The translations under genes and the position numbers were made by a program. From Cognatundibacterium rugosum (lineage in GTDB: Bacteria > Pseudomonadota > Gammaproteobacteria > Burkholderiales > Burkholderiaceae_D): a stretch of 50,552 nt of DNA. Below the pieces are notes generated by a model that had not been told where the DNA came from, ran no database searches, and was given only the letters and a program-made list of their open reading frames with translations. The stretch is from the NCBI RefSeq assembly GCF_014284365.1, contig NZ_JACOGG010000021.1, forward strand, positions 1 to 50,552, written 5' to 3'. Position 1 is the first letter of the stretch. Every line of letters begins with the position of its first letter. This document shows, piece after piece, positions 18,439 to 28,926 of this stretch.

Positions 18439-20184
<1,746 letters not shown>

Positions 20185-20363
20185 CTAGCGGACATTGTAA
20201 GCGCGGCGCAGGCAGTCCCACAATGAATCACAATTCAAAAGCAATATTTTTGCAAGGAAACATCAACCATCTTTCATTAATTGCAGATAAATTAATACAA
20301 AATCAGCTTTACCACATGGCCCGGCACACACTTCCCGGAAAACTGGACAGGTAGGAATATGTA

Positions 20364-20398
20364 TAAAAAAAGCCCCTACAGCACACGCTGAGGGGCTT
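20364..20398 (-). terminator. Intrinsic terminator of the RND efflux operon
   Basis: On the minus strand AAGCCCCTCAGC pairs with GCTGTAGGGGCTT (one small bulge) and is followed by seven T. It lies about 50 bp after the outer-membrane factor gene. Confidence 0.88.
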
Positions 20399-20444
20399 GC
20401 AGACGGATCCAGAGGGCAAACCCAATCTGGAGATATCCAACTGC

Positions 20445-21893
20445 TTACTGAGTCGTCACAGCCTGATTCCAGCCGCCACCCAAAGCCTTATACAGACTGA
20501 CAATGGCACTCAGATGGGCGCGTTGTGTATCGATCAGACCTGACTCCACCTGCGCCAGATCACGCTGCGCATTCAGCACTTCCAGATAGCTGGAATAGCC
20601 ATTTTTGTAGCGTAACTCGGCCAGACGCTGACTGTCTTTTAAGGCCAGCACGCGTTTCTGATTCGCGGCGTAAAGCTGGGCACTGGCTTCAGCATTATTC
20701 AACGCATCATGCACATCGCGGAATGCCCCCTGCACCGCTTGCACATATTGTGCAGTAGCCTGGGTCTTACGTGCTTCCGCACCCGCCACCACCGCACCGA
20801 TTGCCCCGGCACGGAACACTGGCTGCACCAGATTCGCACCCAGATTCCATAACAGGGAAGAAGGGTCAATCAGGTCTTTAAACACGCGCGACTCGTAGCC
20901 GATACCGGTAGTCAGTTTCAGACTAGGGAAGTAAGCGGCTTTTGCCTGGCCAATGTCTGCATTCGCTGCGACCAGCGCCTGCTCCGCGGCCAGAATATCC
21001 GGACGGCGGTTTAAGACCTCAGACGATAAATCGGCAGGCAATTGCAAATGCTGGTAAAGACTGGAAATCTCGCTGCCACGCGCAATCACAGGATGCGCGA
21101 CGCCAGCCGGGCTACGGCCTATCAATACCGCGATAGCGGACTCCAGATTGGCAACATTTTGTTTGGCTTGCGCGACACTGGCTTCTGCAACTGCAGCTTC
21201 TGCTTCGGCCTGGTGTAAATCCAGTTCACCGATGGCACCGGCGGCACGCCGCTTTTGTTGCAGACCTAAATTTTCTGTGCGTGTCTTGCCGGTATCCTGC
21301 GCCAGCTTTAACTGAGCATCCGCTGCACGTAATGCGAAATACGACTGAGCCAGATTACTGAATAAAGTCATTTGCACTACATTGCGGTTTTGCTCCTGCG
21401 CCAGCAAACGTGCTTTAGCAGCCTCATCAGCACGGGACAATTTTCCCCATACATCGACTTCATAAGAAGCCGTCAGACCAAGCTGAAAATCTTTACTGAG
21501 AGGATTGGCACCAGCACCCAGTTTGCCCGCATTTTCACTGGTACGGACTTTGCTGCCGACCAGGGTGGCATCGACTGTCGGATAACGGTTAGACGTTGCG
21601 CCAACAGCCAGTGCGCGCGCTTCTTCGATACGTCCGGTTGCCAACACTAAATCCTGATTGTATTTTGCAGCTTCCAGAATCAGGTCAGTCAGCACCGGGT
21701 CCTGGAATTGTGCCCACCACGGTGTCAGATCAGCAGCCAGCAGACCGGGCTTGCCTGTGCCTGCCGGATTGTCTGCTTGCACCGGTACCGGCAAATCCAG
21801 CGCAGGACGTTGATAGTCTGGCCCGACCGAAGCACAGGCACTCAGCATCAAGGCGCTCAGCACTGCGCTATAACTCAATGATAATTTCAACAT
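20445..21893 (-). CDS. RND efflux outer-membrane factor, NodT/OprM family lipoprotein
   Basis: A 482-aa outer-membrane channel, the exit duct of the tripartite pump. The N-terminus is a lipoprotein signal with lipobox LSAC (Cys near residue 19), followed by SVGPDYQRP, the usual start of OprM/NodT proteins. Two duplicated TolC-type helical repeats follow, with LFSNLAQSYFALRAADAQL and the conserved LNRRPDILAAEQ and YFPSLKLTTGIG motifs. It starts only 2 bp after the permease gene, so it is the last gene of the operon. Confidence 0.93.
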   Translation of the reverse strand: MLKLSLSYSAVLSALMLSACASVGPDYQRPALDLPVPVQADNPAGTGKPGLLAADLTPWWAQFQDPVLTDLILEAAKYNQDLVLATGRIEEARALAVGATSNRYPTVDATLVGSKVRTSENAGKLGAGANPLSKDFQLGLTASYEVDVWGKLSRADEAAKARLLAQEQNRNVVQMTLFSNLAQSYFALRAADAQLKLAQDTGKTRTENLGLQQKRRAAGAIGELDLHQAEAEAAVAEASVAQAKQNVANLESAIAVLIGRSPAGVAHPVIARGSEISSLYQHLQLPADLSSEVLNRRPDILAAEQALVAANADIGQAKAAYFPSLKLTTGIGYESRVFKDLIDPSSLLWNLGANLVQPVFRAGAIGAVVAGAEARKTQATAQYVQAVQGAFRDVHDALNNAEASAQLYAANQKRVLALKDSQRLAELRYKNGYSSYLEVLNAQRDLAQVESGLIDTQRAHLSAIVSLYKALGGGWNQAVTTQ

Positions 21894-21895
21894 AA

Positions 21896-24800
21896 TTATT
21901 CCTTCCCTTGTGCTTGATGCAACTGGCTCAGAGGAACGTGATCCGGGTGATGGAAATCTTCTTCTGTTGTTTTAAAGCGTTTGTCGTTGATCAGCTTAAA
22001 GAACAAAGGCACAAAGAAGATCGCCAGGAAAGTCGCTGCCAGCATACCGCCGAGCACACCGGTTCCGAGTGACTGACGGGCTGCCGCACCGGCACCATGT
22101 GAAAATGCCAGAGGTACCACGCCAAGAATAAAGGCCAGCGAAGTCATCAGAATCGGACGGAAACGCAAACGCGCGGCTTCCACTGCGGCAGCAACCGGTG
22201 CATAGCCCTCATGTACCTTCATCACCGCGAACTCCACAATCAGAATCGCATTCTTCGCCGATAAGCCCAGCAAGGTCACCAGACCGATCTGGAAATACAC
22301 GTCATTATTGAAGTGACGCAGATACACCGCCAGCAAGGCACCGAAGATACCGAAAGGCATCGCCAGTAATACGGAGAATGGCAGCGACCATTTTTCATAC
22401 TGAGCAGCCAGAATCAGGAAAATCATCAAGACACCAGCACCTAAAGCCAGGCCCGCTGCATTGCTACTGCGTTTTTCCTGGAATGAAGCACCACCCCAGT
22501 CATACACCACATCTGCTGGCAACACGTTTTTCGCAGCGCGTTCCATCGCTGCAATCGCCTGACCCGAGCTATAACCAGGTTTGGCATCGCCCAGCAATTT
22601 GATCGCAGGCATCGCATTGAAACGCTGCACAGAATCCGGACCGGTAATGAACTTGATCGTTGTGAAGGCACGCACCGGTATCATCTGACCCGAAGCAGCA
22701 CGCACATACATATTGCCTATATCTTCCGGCTTGGCACGGAACTGTCCATCAGCCTGCAACTGCACCGTGTAGATACGACCATTTTTATTGAAGTCGTTCA
22801 CATAGTAGCTGCCCATGGTGGCTGCCAGTGTGTTGTAGACATCTGGTAAAGACACCCCCATAGATTTGGCTTTTTCATTGTCCACATCAACATACAACTG
22901 CGGAGAATTCGCCTGCCACAGCGTTTTCACGCCAGCCAGTTCCGGCTGCTTATTCGCTTCTGCGATCAGCAAAGGCAAAATCTGCGCTAAACGTTTGACA
23001 CCGCCTTCACCGGCATTTTGTAAATAGAATTCAAAGCCGCCGGTTTGTCCCAGACCTTGTATCGCAGGCGGTGCAAAGAACAGCGGTAAGCCTTCCTTGA
23101 TATGGCCTGTCTTCATATAGCTTTCGCCGACCAGCTGTTGTGCCGATTTGCTGCGCTCTTCCCATGGTTTCAAGGGGAAAAACATGGTTGCAGAAGAGGA
23201 TTTCAACCCGCCACCACCGAGAAAATCCAGACCGACCAGCGCAAAAGTGGTGTCGATACTGTCATTCGATTTCATCGCGGCTTCGACTTGCTTTACCATC
23301 GCATCAGTACGGTCTAACGAAGCACCGTCAGGCAGGATAGCTGCACCAATGAAATAGCCCTGATCTTCATCCGGCACCAGGCCGCCAGGTACGGTTTTCC
23401 ATAGCACGCCCGTCAGCGCCACCATCCCCAGAACCAGCGCGGTACCCAGCACAGCGCGCTTGAGGAAGAAGCTCACGCCATTGGTATAACGCTTGGTCAG
23501 GCGCAGGAAGGCCGCGTTGAACCAGAGGAAGAAAGGATGATGATTCTCTGCACCCGGTTTCAGCAAGATCGCGCACAAGGCCGGTGTCAGTGTCAGCGCG
23601 ACGATACCGGACAATACAACCGCAATCGAAATCGTGACCGAGAACTGACGATATAACTCACCCGCCAGACCACCGAGGAAAGCAATCGGACCAAACGCAG
23701 CAACCAGCACCAGCACAATCGCAATCACGGGACCGGTCACTTCATGCATCGCTTCGATCGCGGCATCCTTAGGCGACATACCTTCTTCGTTCATCAAACG
23801 CTCTACGTTTTCAAGCACCACAATCGCATCGTCGACCACGATACCAATCGCCAGCACCATCCCAAACAGCGTCAGTGTATTGATCGAGTATCCGAGCAAA
23901 TGCAAACCTGCCATGGTACCGATCAAAGAAACCGGAACCGCCAAGGTAGGAATAATTGTTGCGCGCCAGCTTTGCAGGAACAGATACACCACGACAAACA
24001 CCAGTACCATCGCTTCAGCCAGTGTCTTGAGTACTTCTGCAATCGACTCAGTCACAAAGGGTGTGGTGTCATACGGCACTGCGTAAGTCATCCCTTCAGG
24101 GAATTTTGCCTTCAGATCCTGCAAGGTTTTTTCTACCGCTTTGCGGGTTTCCAGCGCATTGGCACCAGTCTGCAGGAAGACACCAATGTTAGCGGACGGG
24201 TGACCGTTCACACGGCCATTCAGGTTATAGTCTTTAGAGCCCAATTCGACGCGAGCCACATCCTTGACGCGGATAGCAGCACCGCTTTTATCCGTCTTCA
24301 CGATGATATTGGCGAACTGCTCCGGTTCCAGCAAACGTCCTTTTGCGGTCACCGTCATCGTCAGTTCTTCGGTGGTATTTGGAGTGGCACCGACTTTACC
24401 TGCCGCATACTGCGCATTCTGTTCATTGATCGCGTTAGAAATATCCGCGACGGTCACGCCCAATTGCGCCATACGGTCCGGACGCATCCAGATCCGCATC
24501 GCATAGTCTTTGGCACCGAAAATCTGTACATTGGTGGTACCGGGAATACGCTTAATCGCATCCAGGACATTCTGGGTTGCGTAATTGGATAAGTAGAGGG
24601 AATCGTAGCGATTATCTGGTGAATACAAGGCCGCCACCACCAGGAAGTTCGACGAACTCTTGGCGACAGTAACGCCCTGACGGCGTACCTCTTGCGGCAG
24701 CTTGGCATCAGCCTGACGCACACGGTTGTTCACGTTAACCGCCGCGATGTCGAGGTCGGTACCGACTTCAAACGTCACGTTGATAGAAACGCGGCCATCT

Positions 24801-25054
24801 GCCGAGGACACAGAGTCCATGTACAGCATATGCTCGACCCCGTTGATCTGTTCCTCAATCGGTGCCGCGACGGTACGCTCAATCACCTCTGCCGACGCGC
24901 CAGGATAAAACGCAGTCACGTTCACCACTGGCGGAGATATCTCCGGATAGCGTGAGATCGGCAGCACACGCAGCGCGGCCAGACCTGCCAGCACGATGAT
25001 CAGCGACACCACAGTCGCGAAAATCGGCCGGTTAATAAAAAATTTTGAGAACAT
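21896..25054 (-). CDS. RND multidrug efflux permease, AcrB/MexB (HAE1) family
   Basis: A 1052-aa inner-membrane proton-drug antiporter. The N-terminus MFSKFFINRPIFATVVSLIIVLAGL is the standard first membrane helix. Periplasmic porter domains contain YPGASAEVIERTVAAPIEEQINGV. Transmembrane helix 4 carries GMVLAIGIVVDDAIVVLENVER with the paired Asp residues of the proton relay. The second half repeats this with LLGLSAKNAILIVEFA and GVVPLAFSHGAGAAARQSLGTGV. Length and motifs match AcrB/MexB. Substrate range cannot be read from sequence. It lies between the adaptor and outer-membrane factor genes. Confidence 0.96.
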   Translation of the reverse strand: MFSKFFINRPIFATVVSLIIVLAGLAALRVLPISRYPEISPPVVNVTAFYPGASAEVIERTVAAPIEEQINGVEHMLYMDSVSSADGRVSINVTFEVGTDLDIAAVNVNNRVRQADAKLPQEVRRQGVTVAKSSSNFLVVAALYSPDNRYDSLYLSNYATQNVLDAIKRIPGTTNVQIFGAKDYAMRIWMRPDRMAQLGVTVADISNAINEQNAQYAAGKVGATPNTTEELTMTVTAKGRLLEPEQFANIIVKTDKSGAAIRVKDVARVELGSKDYNLNGRVNGHPSANIGVFLQTGANALETRKAVEKTLQDLKAKFPEGMTYAVPYDTTPFVTESIAEVLKTLAEAMVLVFVVVYLFLQSWRATIIPTLAVPVSLIGTMAGLHLLGYSINTLTLFGMVLAIGIVVDDAIVVLENVERLMNEEGMSPKDAAIEAMHEVTGPVIAIVLVLVAAFGPIAFLGGLAGELYRQFSVTISIAVVLSGIVALTLTPALCAILLKPGAENHHPFFLWFNAAFLRLTKRYTNGVSFFLKRAVLGTALVLGMVALTGVLWKTVPGGLVPDEDQGYFIGAAILPDGASLDRTDAMVKQVEAAMKSNDSIDTTFALVGLDFLGGGGLKSSSATMFFPLKPWEERSKSAQQLVGESYMKTGHIKEGLPLFFAPPAIQGLGQTGGFEFYLQNAGEGGVKRLAQILPLLIAEANKQPELAGVKTLWQANSPQLYVDVDNEKAKSMGVSLPDVYNTLAATMGSYYVNDFNKNGRIYTVQLQADGQFRAKPEDIGNMYVRAASGQMIPVRAFTTIKFITGPDSVQRFNAMPAIKLLGDAKPGYSSGQAIAAMERAAKNVLPADVVYDWGGASFQEKRSSNAAGLALGAGVLMIFLILAAQYEKWSLPFSVLLAMPFGIFGALLAVYLRHFNNDVYFQIGLVTLLGLSAKNAILIVEFAVMKVHEGYAPVAAAVEAARLRFRPILMTSLAFILGVVPLAFSHGAGAAARQSLGTGVLGGMLAATFLAIFFVPLFFKLINDKRFKTTEEDFHHPDHVPLSQLHQAQGKE

Positions 25055-25144
25055 GAATATTTCCTTATCGCCCGCCCCGCCTGGGACAGGATGTTCATGA
25101 AAAAGTAGATGCCTGACTTAGAATCGCCTGTCAACTGACTCAGC

Positions 25145-26491
25145 TTACTTTGCGGCTGAAGCGGCTGAAGCAGATGCTGCCGATGCCGCGGCCGGAGCCT
25201 GTGCAGAAGCACTGGCTGATGCAGGTTTTGCTGCTGGCGCACCTGGCATCGCTGGCGGTGGGTTCAGTGCAGCCTGAGCAGTTACGACGACAGGCTTGAC
25301 AGTCATACCCGGATCGTGCGCCTTGATCACACCATCCACCATCACTTGCTCACCCGCCTGCAAGCCCTTGGTGACGATCCATTGTCCATGTGTCCAACCA
25401 TCCAGCTCTACCGGCTTAGGTACCAGCTTGTTATCCGGAGTGACCACAAAAACCATCTTGCCCATCGGTCCGTCAATGACCGCACGTTGTGGCACAGCCA
25501 GTGCAGCAGTGCGTTTTGCCCCAGACAAAATGACACGGACAAATTGTCCCGGACGCAGCGTGCTTTCAGGATTCGCGACTTGTGCCCGCGCATCAAAACC
25601 ACCATTCGTCGTATTGATACGCTCGCTGACAAAATTCATTTTTCCTGTCGTCGGGAACATGGAGCCGTCTGCCAGTTTCAGCTTCACGTCAAAACCGATA
25701 CTGCCGTTGTTTGCGCGCTTGCCCGGTACCGCAACTTTACCGCTACCGACTTCTTTCGCGACTTTCAGGTAATCGGCTTCCGGAATACTGAAGTTCACAT
25801 ACAAGGTATCGGTCTGTACGATGGTCGTGAGCAGACTATCGGCTGCAGTCACCAGGCTACCATTGGATTTGGCTGCTGTTCCTGTGACACCATCAATAGG
25901 AGCGACGACTTTGGTGTAGCTCAGATTCAGACGTGCTTCATTGACCTGAGCCCGTACCTGCTTGAGGCCAGCTTCTGCCGTCTCCAGGTTGGATTTAGCA
26001 TCATCAAACTCTTTCTGACTGATCGCCCTTTCTGCAGCCAGTGGTGCCAGGCGCGCATATTCACGCTTAGCCTGATTCAATTTAGCTTCAGAAACAGCCG
26101 CCGCTGCTTCAGCCGACGCCAACTGAGTTTGAAATGTCGATGGATCAATCTGGAACAGTACCGTTCCGGCTTTGACGCGCGAGCCTTCTTCGTAAAGGCG
26201 GTTTTCCAGTATGCCGGGAACGCGTGCACGGATTTCCGTTTCTTTGGAACCCGCGGTTTGGCCTACATATTCATAGTCCAGTGCCAAATCGCTGCTTTCC
26301 AGCTTGACCACGTTAACTTCAGGTGGCGGCATGCCGCCTGCGCCTTGTGGCGCGCCTTGCTTGCCACAGGCTGCCAATGCCACCAAAGGCAAGCTGACAG
26401 CCAGCACACGCAAGGCACGGCGGGAGAATAATTGCTCAATCTGAGAGGACAGGTCGGATGACCGGGAGGAAGGAATGCCTGTAGAGTGCAT
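25145..26491 (-). CDS. RND efflux periplasmic adaptor, AcrA/MexA family lipoprotein
   Basis: A 448-aa membrane-fusion protein linking permease and outer-membrane channel. The frame is open to 26587, but that extension would begin upstream of the promoter and operator, so I place the start at ATG 26491 (MHSTGIPSS). A lipoprotein signal with lipobox LAAC precedes GKQGAPQGAGGMPPPEV. Lipoyl halves (EIRARVPGILENRLYEEGSRVKAGTVLFQIDP and NLSYTKVVAPIDGVTG) flank the alpha-hairpin. The C-terminus is an Ala/Pro/Ser-rich tail of about 40 residues that looks like a flexible extension. Confidence 0.93.
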   Translation of the reverse strand: MHSTGIPSSRSSDLSSQIEQLFSRRALRVLAVSLPLVALAACGKQGAPQGAGGMPPPEVNVVKLESSDLALDYEYVGQTAGSKETEIRARVPGILENRLYEEGSRVKAGTVLFQIDPSTFQTQLASAEAAAAVSEAKLNQAKREYARLAPLAAERAISQKEFDDAKSNLETAEAGLKQVRAQVNEARLNLSYTKVVAPIDGVTGTAAKSNGSLVTAADSLLTTIVQTDTLYVNFSIPEADYLKVAKEVGSGKVAVPGKRANNGSIGFDVKLKLADGSMFPTTGKMNFVSERINTTNGGFDARAQVANPESTLRPGQFVRVILSGAKRTAALAVPQRAVIDGPMGKMVFVVTPDNKLVPKPVELDGWTHGQWIVTKGLQAGEQVMVDGVIKAHDPGMTVKPVVVTAQAALNPPPAMPGAPAAKPASASASAQAPAAASAASASAASAAK

Positions 26492-26527
26492 AGTAATTCT
26501 TTCTGATTGATGAAAGGATGGTGTGCT

Positions 26528-26555
26528 ATTATATACATACACGAATGTTTGTAAA
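26528..26555 (-). promoter_or_regulatory. Promoter of the RND efflux operon
   Basis: On the minus strand TTTACA (26555-26550) and TATAAT (26533-26528) are separated by 16 bp. This is the best sigma-70 promoter in the interval, and it lies 37 bp upstream of the adaptor ATG. The spacer is filled by the palindrome at 26534-26553. Confidence 0.75.
26534..26553. promoter_or_regulatory. AcrR/TtgR-like operator in the efflux promoter
   Basis: TACATACACGAATGTTTGTA has 8-bp arms matching at 7 of 8 positions. It resembles the E. coli AcrR operator, which begins TACATACATT and contains GAATGTATGTA. It fills the promoter spacer and enters the -35, so binding would block RNA polymerase. The divergent TetR-family gene at 26935 is the obvious repressor. 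Confidence 0.75.
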
Positions 26556-26724
26556 TAAAGTTCTGCAATACCCCTATAGATTAACAAGGCATTGCGCTAT
26601 CTCAATGACAATGCGGTGACGAATATAAAAATTGTTGGTTTTTTTATTCAACGTCGCGGAAAACGCTGTCACGCAGTAATTTTCAGCCTGGCGCTTTCTT
26701 TAGCATACGCAATAGCTTGGCATT

Positions 26725-26749
26725 TTAATAAACAAATGTTGCTTATTAA
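26725..26749. promoter_or_regulatory. Second imperfect palindrome upstream of the TetR gene
   Basis: TTAATAA and TTATTAA are exact complements at the ends of a 25-bp dyad that pairs at 10 of 12 positions. Its centre ACAAATGTT resembles ACGAATGTT of the operator at 26534-26553. It may be an autoregulatory operator for the TetR gene. Confidence 0.4.
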
Positions 26750-26934
26750 CAAAATTTCGTCATAGAAAGCTGCATATCCGGACTTTTTTCGAATTCGATA
26801 ACAGACGTACATTGCGCAAACCGGGGGCAACTTTTAAGATGCCGTCCTTACCAGTTTTGAAGCATGAAAACGCTTTACTGCAGGCAGTTCCTTATATACC
26901 GGAATCTACCGGGATCAGAAAGCAAACACGAATC

Positions 26935-27594
26935 ATGGCAAGAAAGACCAAAGAAGAAGCATTGGAAACCTATGCAGCATTATTAGATGCGGCAGAGGAG
27001 GTCTTTGCCAGCAAAGGTGTCACCAATACGACCCTCAATGATGTAGCCAGCGCAGCGGGAATGACCCGAGGCGCAATTTACTGGCACTTTAAAGATAAAA
27101 ATGCCTTATTCCAGGCCATGTGTGACCGCGCTTTCCTGCCCATGGAGTCGCTGTTGAATGAAATCACAGCCGCACCGGACCGCGATCCTATCGCCGCATT
27201 ACGTCAGCTGAATATTCATTTCTTACGCCAGGTTGCCAGCGATCTGCGTCAGCGTAAAGTATTCGATATCATCATGCATCGCTGCGAAAAGAACTCTGAC
27301 CTGCCTTTTTTTGTCGACGAGAGAGAAAAACGCGATGAATGCCTGGCGAAAGTCCAGGGCATTATTCAAAATGCGGTGAATCAGGGTCAATTACCGGCAC
27401 AGACTGACACCTGGATCGCGATGCAGGCCAACCATGGGTTCCTGATCGGCCTGTTGCGTGAATGGCTGGAAGATACGCGTGCCTACAGCATGAATGAACA
27501 TGCCGAAGCAATGGTGGATATGTTCCTGGCTGGACTGGTGGCGCGCCCGCCGCTCAAAAAACTGTTGCAGTCTGATTCTGCGAGCCAGCCCTGA
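26935..27594 (+). CDS. TetR-family repressor of the efflux pump, AcrR/TtgR-like
   Basis: A 219-aa regulator. The start MARKTKEEALETYAALLDAA is the standard N-terminus of AcrR/TtgR/MtrR-type repressors. The helix-turn-helix follows (residues about 30-55, TTLNDVASAAGMTRGAIYWHFKDK). The remaining 150 residues form the helical ligand domain (FLRQVASDLRQRKVFDIIMHRCE). It is divergent from the RND operon, and the AcrR-like palindrome in the pump promoter supports local repression relieved by pump substrates. Confidence 0.92.
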   Translation: MARKTKEEALETYAALLDAAEEVFASKGVTNTTLNDVASAAGMTRGAIYWHFKDKNALFQAMCDRAFLPMESLLNEITAAPDRDPIAALRQLNIHFLRQVASDLRQRKVFDIIMHRCEKNSDLPFFVDEREKRDECLAKVQGIIQNAVNQGQLPAQTDTWIAMQANHGFLIGLLREWLEDTRAYSMNEHAEAMVDMFLAGLVARPPLKKLLQSDSASQP

Positions 27595-27608
27595 CCACGC
27601 TTGATGCT

Positions 27609-28208
27609 TCAGGCAGGCAATTTCCAATCGAATTTCACCGCCAGCATACGCAAAGCAAAGGTACTGATGATCCCGGCTGACAAAGCAGCAGCATCGGTAA
27701 ATTCAAAATATGACATCCCCAGGTAGACCCAGCAACCGGTAAAGGCACAGGTTGCATACAACTGACTGCGACGGAATACCAGCGGGATTTCATTACAGAT
27801 CACGTCCCGCAATACCCCCCCAAAAATTCCCGTCACCACACCCATCATCACACAGACGAACATAGGCATACCGGCCTCAAAAGCCAGTGATGTGCCAGTG
27901 ACACTGAATAGCCCCAAACCCAAGGCATCAGCCCATTCCAGGATATTTTCAGTGACTACATGCCGCAGGCGGCGCAACAACGGCACCGCAATTAAGGCAA
28001 AAATAAAGATCAGTATTGGATATTCCTGATTTTCCACCCAAAACAGTGGGCGACGGTCCAGCAGCAGATCGCGCAAAGTACCACCGCCAAACGCCGTAAT
28101 AAATGCGACCGTAAATACCCCGACAAAATCCATGCGCTTACGCCTGGCTTCAATAAATCCCGAACACGCAAATGCCAGCACACCGACGAACTCTATCGTG
28201 TGCAACAT
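27609..28208 (-). CDS. TRIC-family / UPF0126 membrane protein
   Basis: A 199-aa inner-membrane protein with about seven hydrophobic helices, of the family related to animal TRIC cation channels (E. coli YadS/YicG). The duplicated glycine-rich signatures are present: FITAFGGGTLRDLLLDRRPLFWV and GVVTGIFGGVLRDVICNEIPLVF. Prokaryotic homologues are reported as potassium-selective channels; the ion here is not proven. I chose ATG 28208 because AGGA lies 9 nt upstream. Two further in-frame ATGs at 28217 and 28238 remain possible. It is convergent with the TetR gene, 14 bp apart. Confidence 0.88.
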   Translation of the reverse strand: MLHTIEFVGVLAFACSGFIEARRKRMDFVGVFTVAFITAFGGGTLRDLLLDRRPLFWVENQEYPILIFIFALIAVPLLRRLRHVVTENILEWADALGLGLFSVTGTSLAFEAGMPMFVCVMMGVVTGIFGGVLRDVICNEIPLVFRRSQLYATCAFTGCWVYLGMSYFEFTDAAALSAGIISTFALRMLAVKFDWKLPA

Positions 28209-28412
28209 AGCATTCATTCCTAATGTCGTACTTGCCATTCCCTGCTTTCTTCACTCAAACTTCGCAATTTTACCTCTTAGACGCCCGCACCGTAGCGATG
28301 CAATTCTTATATGCAACATAGGTACCCGCATATAGACCAGCAATATCTCTGTACAACATATACGAAATGCCAGTCTGATTACCTATGCTGGCGTTCAATC
28401 CAGTTTGCGTTG

Positions 28413-28418
28413 TATAAT
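28413..28418 (+). promoter_or_regulatory. Probable rpmE2 promoter -10
   Basis: A perfect TATAAT lies 135 bp upstream of the L31B start. The -35 is weak. It would give an mRNA leader of about 130 nt. The remainder of the 345-bp gap upstream shows no gene. Confidence 0.45.
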
Positions 28419-28553
28419 CGCGGGCTTGGTTGCTTGCAGGTGCAAGCTGCCAAATAATTTCATTCAATTCTGGCAAGTGATACGCAATCGGGTCAAGAAG
28501 CTGTGCGACCGACGAAGTGCTTATTGGCTACCAACTTTTATTTCGAGGCAAGC

Positions 28554-28820
28554 ATGAAAGACGGCATCCACCCAAATTATCGTGAAGTGTTGTTCCACGA
28601 CGTTTCTAACGACTTCAAATTCGTAACACGCTCTACAATTCAAACAAGAGAAACAGTTGAATTCGAAGGCAAAACCCTGCCACTGGTCAAGATCGAGGTT
28701 TCTGCAGAATCCCATCCTTTCTACACTGGCAAACACAAAATCGTTGATACCGCTGGCCGCGTTGAAAAATTCCGCCAAAAGTTCGGCAAAGTCGGTTCCA
28801 AAACCGCTGTTGCCAACTAA
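28554..28820 (+). CDS. rpmE2: 50S ribosomal protein L31 type B
   Basis: An 88-aa ribosomal protein. The start [16 protein letters not shown] and central [26 protein letters not shown] define L31B. The Cys residues that bind zinc in type A L31 are absent, so this is the zinc-independent (C-) form. The frame extends upstream to 28503, but ATG 28554 with a GAGG ribosome site 6 nt away is the true start. Confidence 0.96.
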   Translation: MKDGIHPNYREVLFHDVSNDFKFVTRSTIQTRETVEFEGKTLPLVKIEVSAESHPFYTGKHKIVDTAGRVEKFRQKFGKVGSKTAVAN

Positions 28821-28839
28821 TCAGCGCAACGATTTCCAT

Positions 28840-28867
28840 AAAAAAGGCAGCTCAGGCTGCCTTTTTT
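28840..28867 (+). terminator. Intrinsic terminator of rpmE2
   Basis: AAAAAAGGCAGC pairs with GCTGCCTTTTTT over a 4-nt loop. The A and T runs on both sides make it potentially bidirectional. Confidence 0.9.
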
Positions 28868-28926
28868 ACTGCGGCTTTACTTACAATCCCTACTGTTAAA
28901 CAACCGCTCTGCTCACTCACCGAATT

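Larger units (their letters stand above)
26492..26934. other. Divergent regulatory region, efflux operon / TetR
   Basis: 443 bp without a supportable gene. It holds the efflux promoter and operator (26528-26555) and the A/T-rich dyad at 26725-26749. The open frame from 26812 into the TetR gene is not taken as coding because the conserved TetR start is at 26935. Confidence 0.5.

Noticed and set aside
28270..28476. A 68-codon minus-strand frame between the TRIC gene and rpmE2
   Set aside because: It overlaps the rpmE2 promoter and leader, lacks a ribosome site and has no recognisable features.
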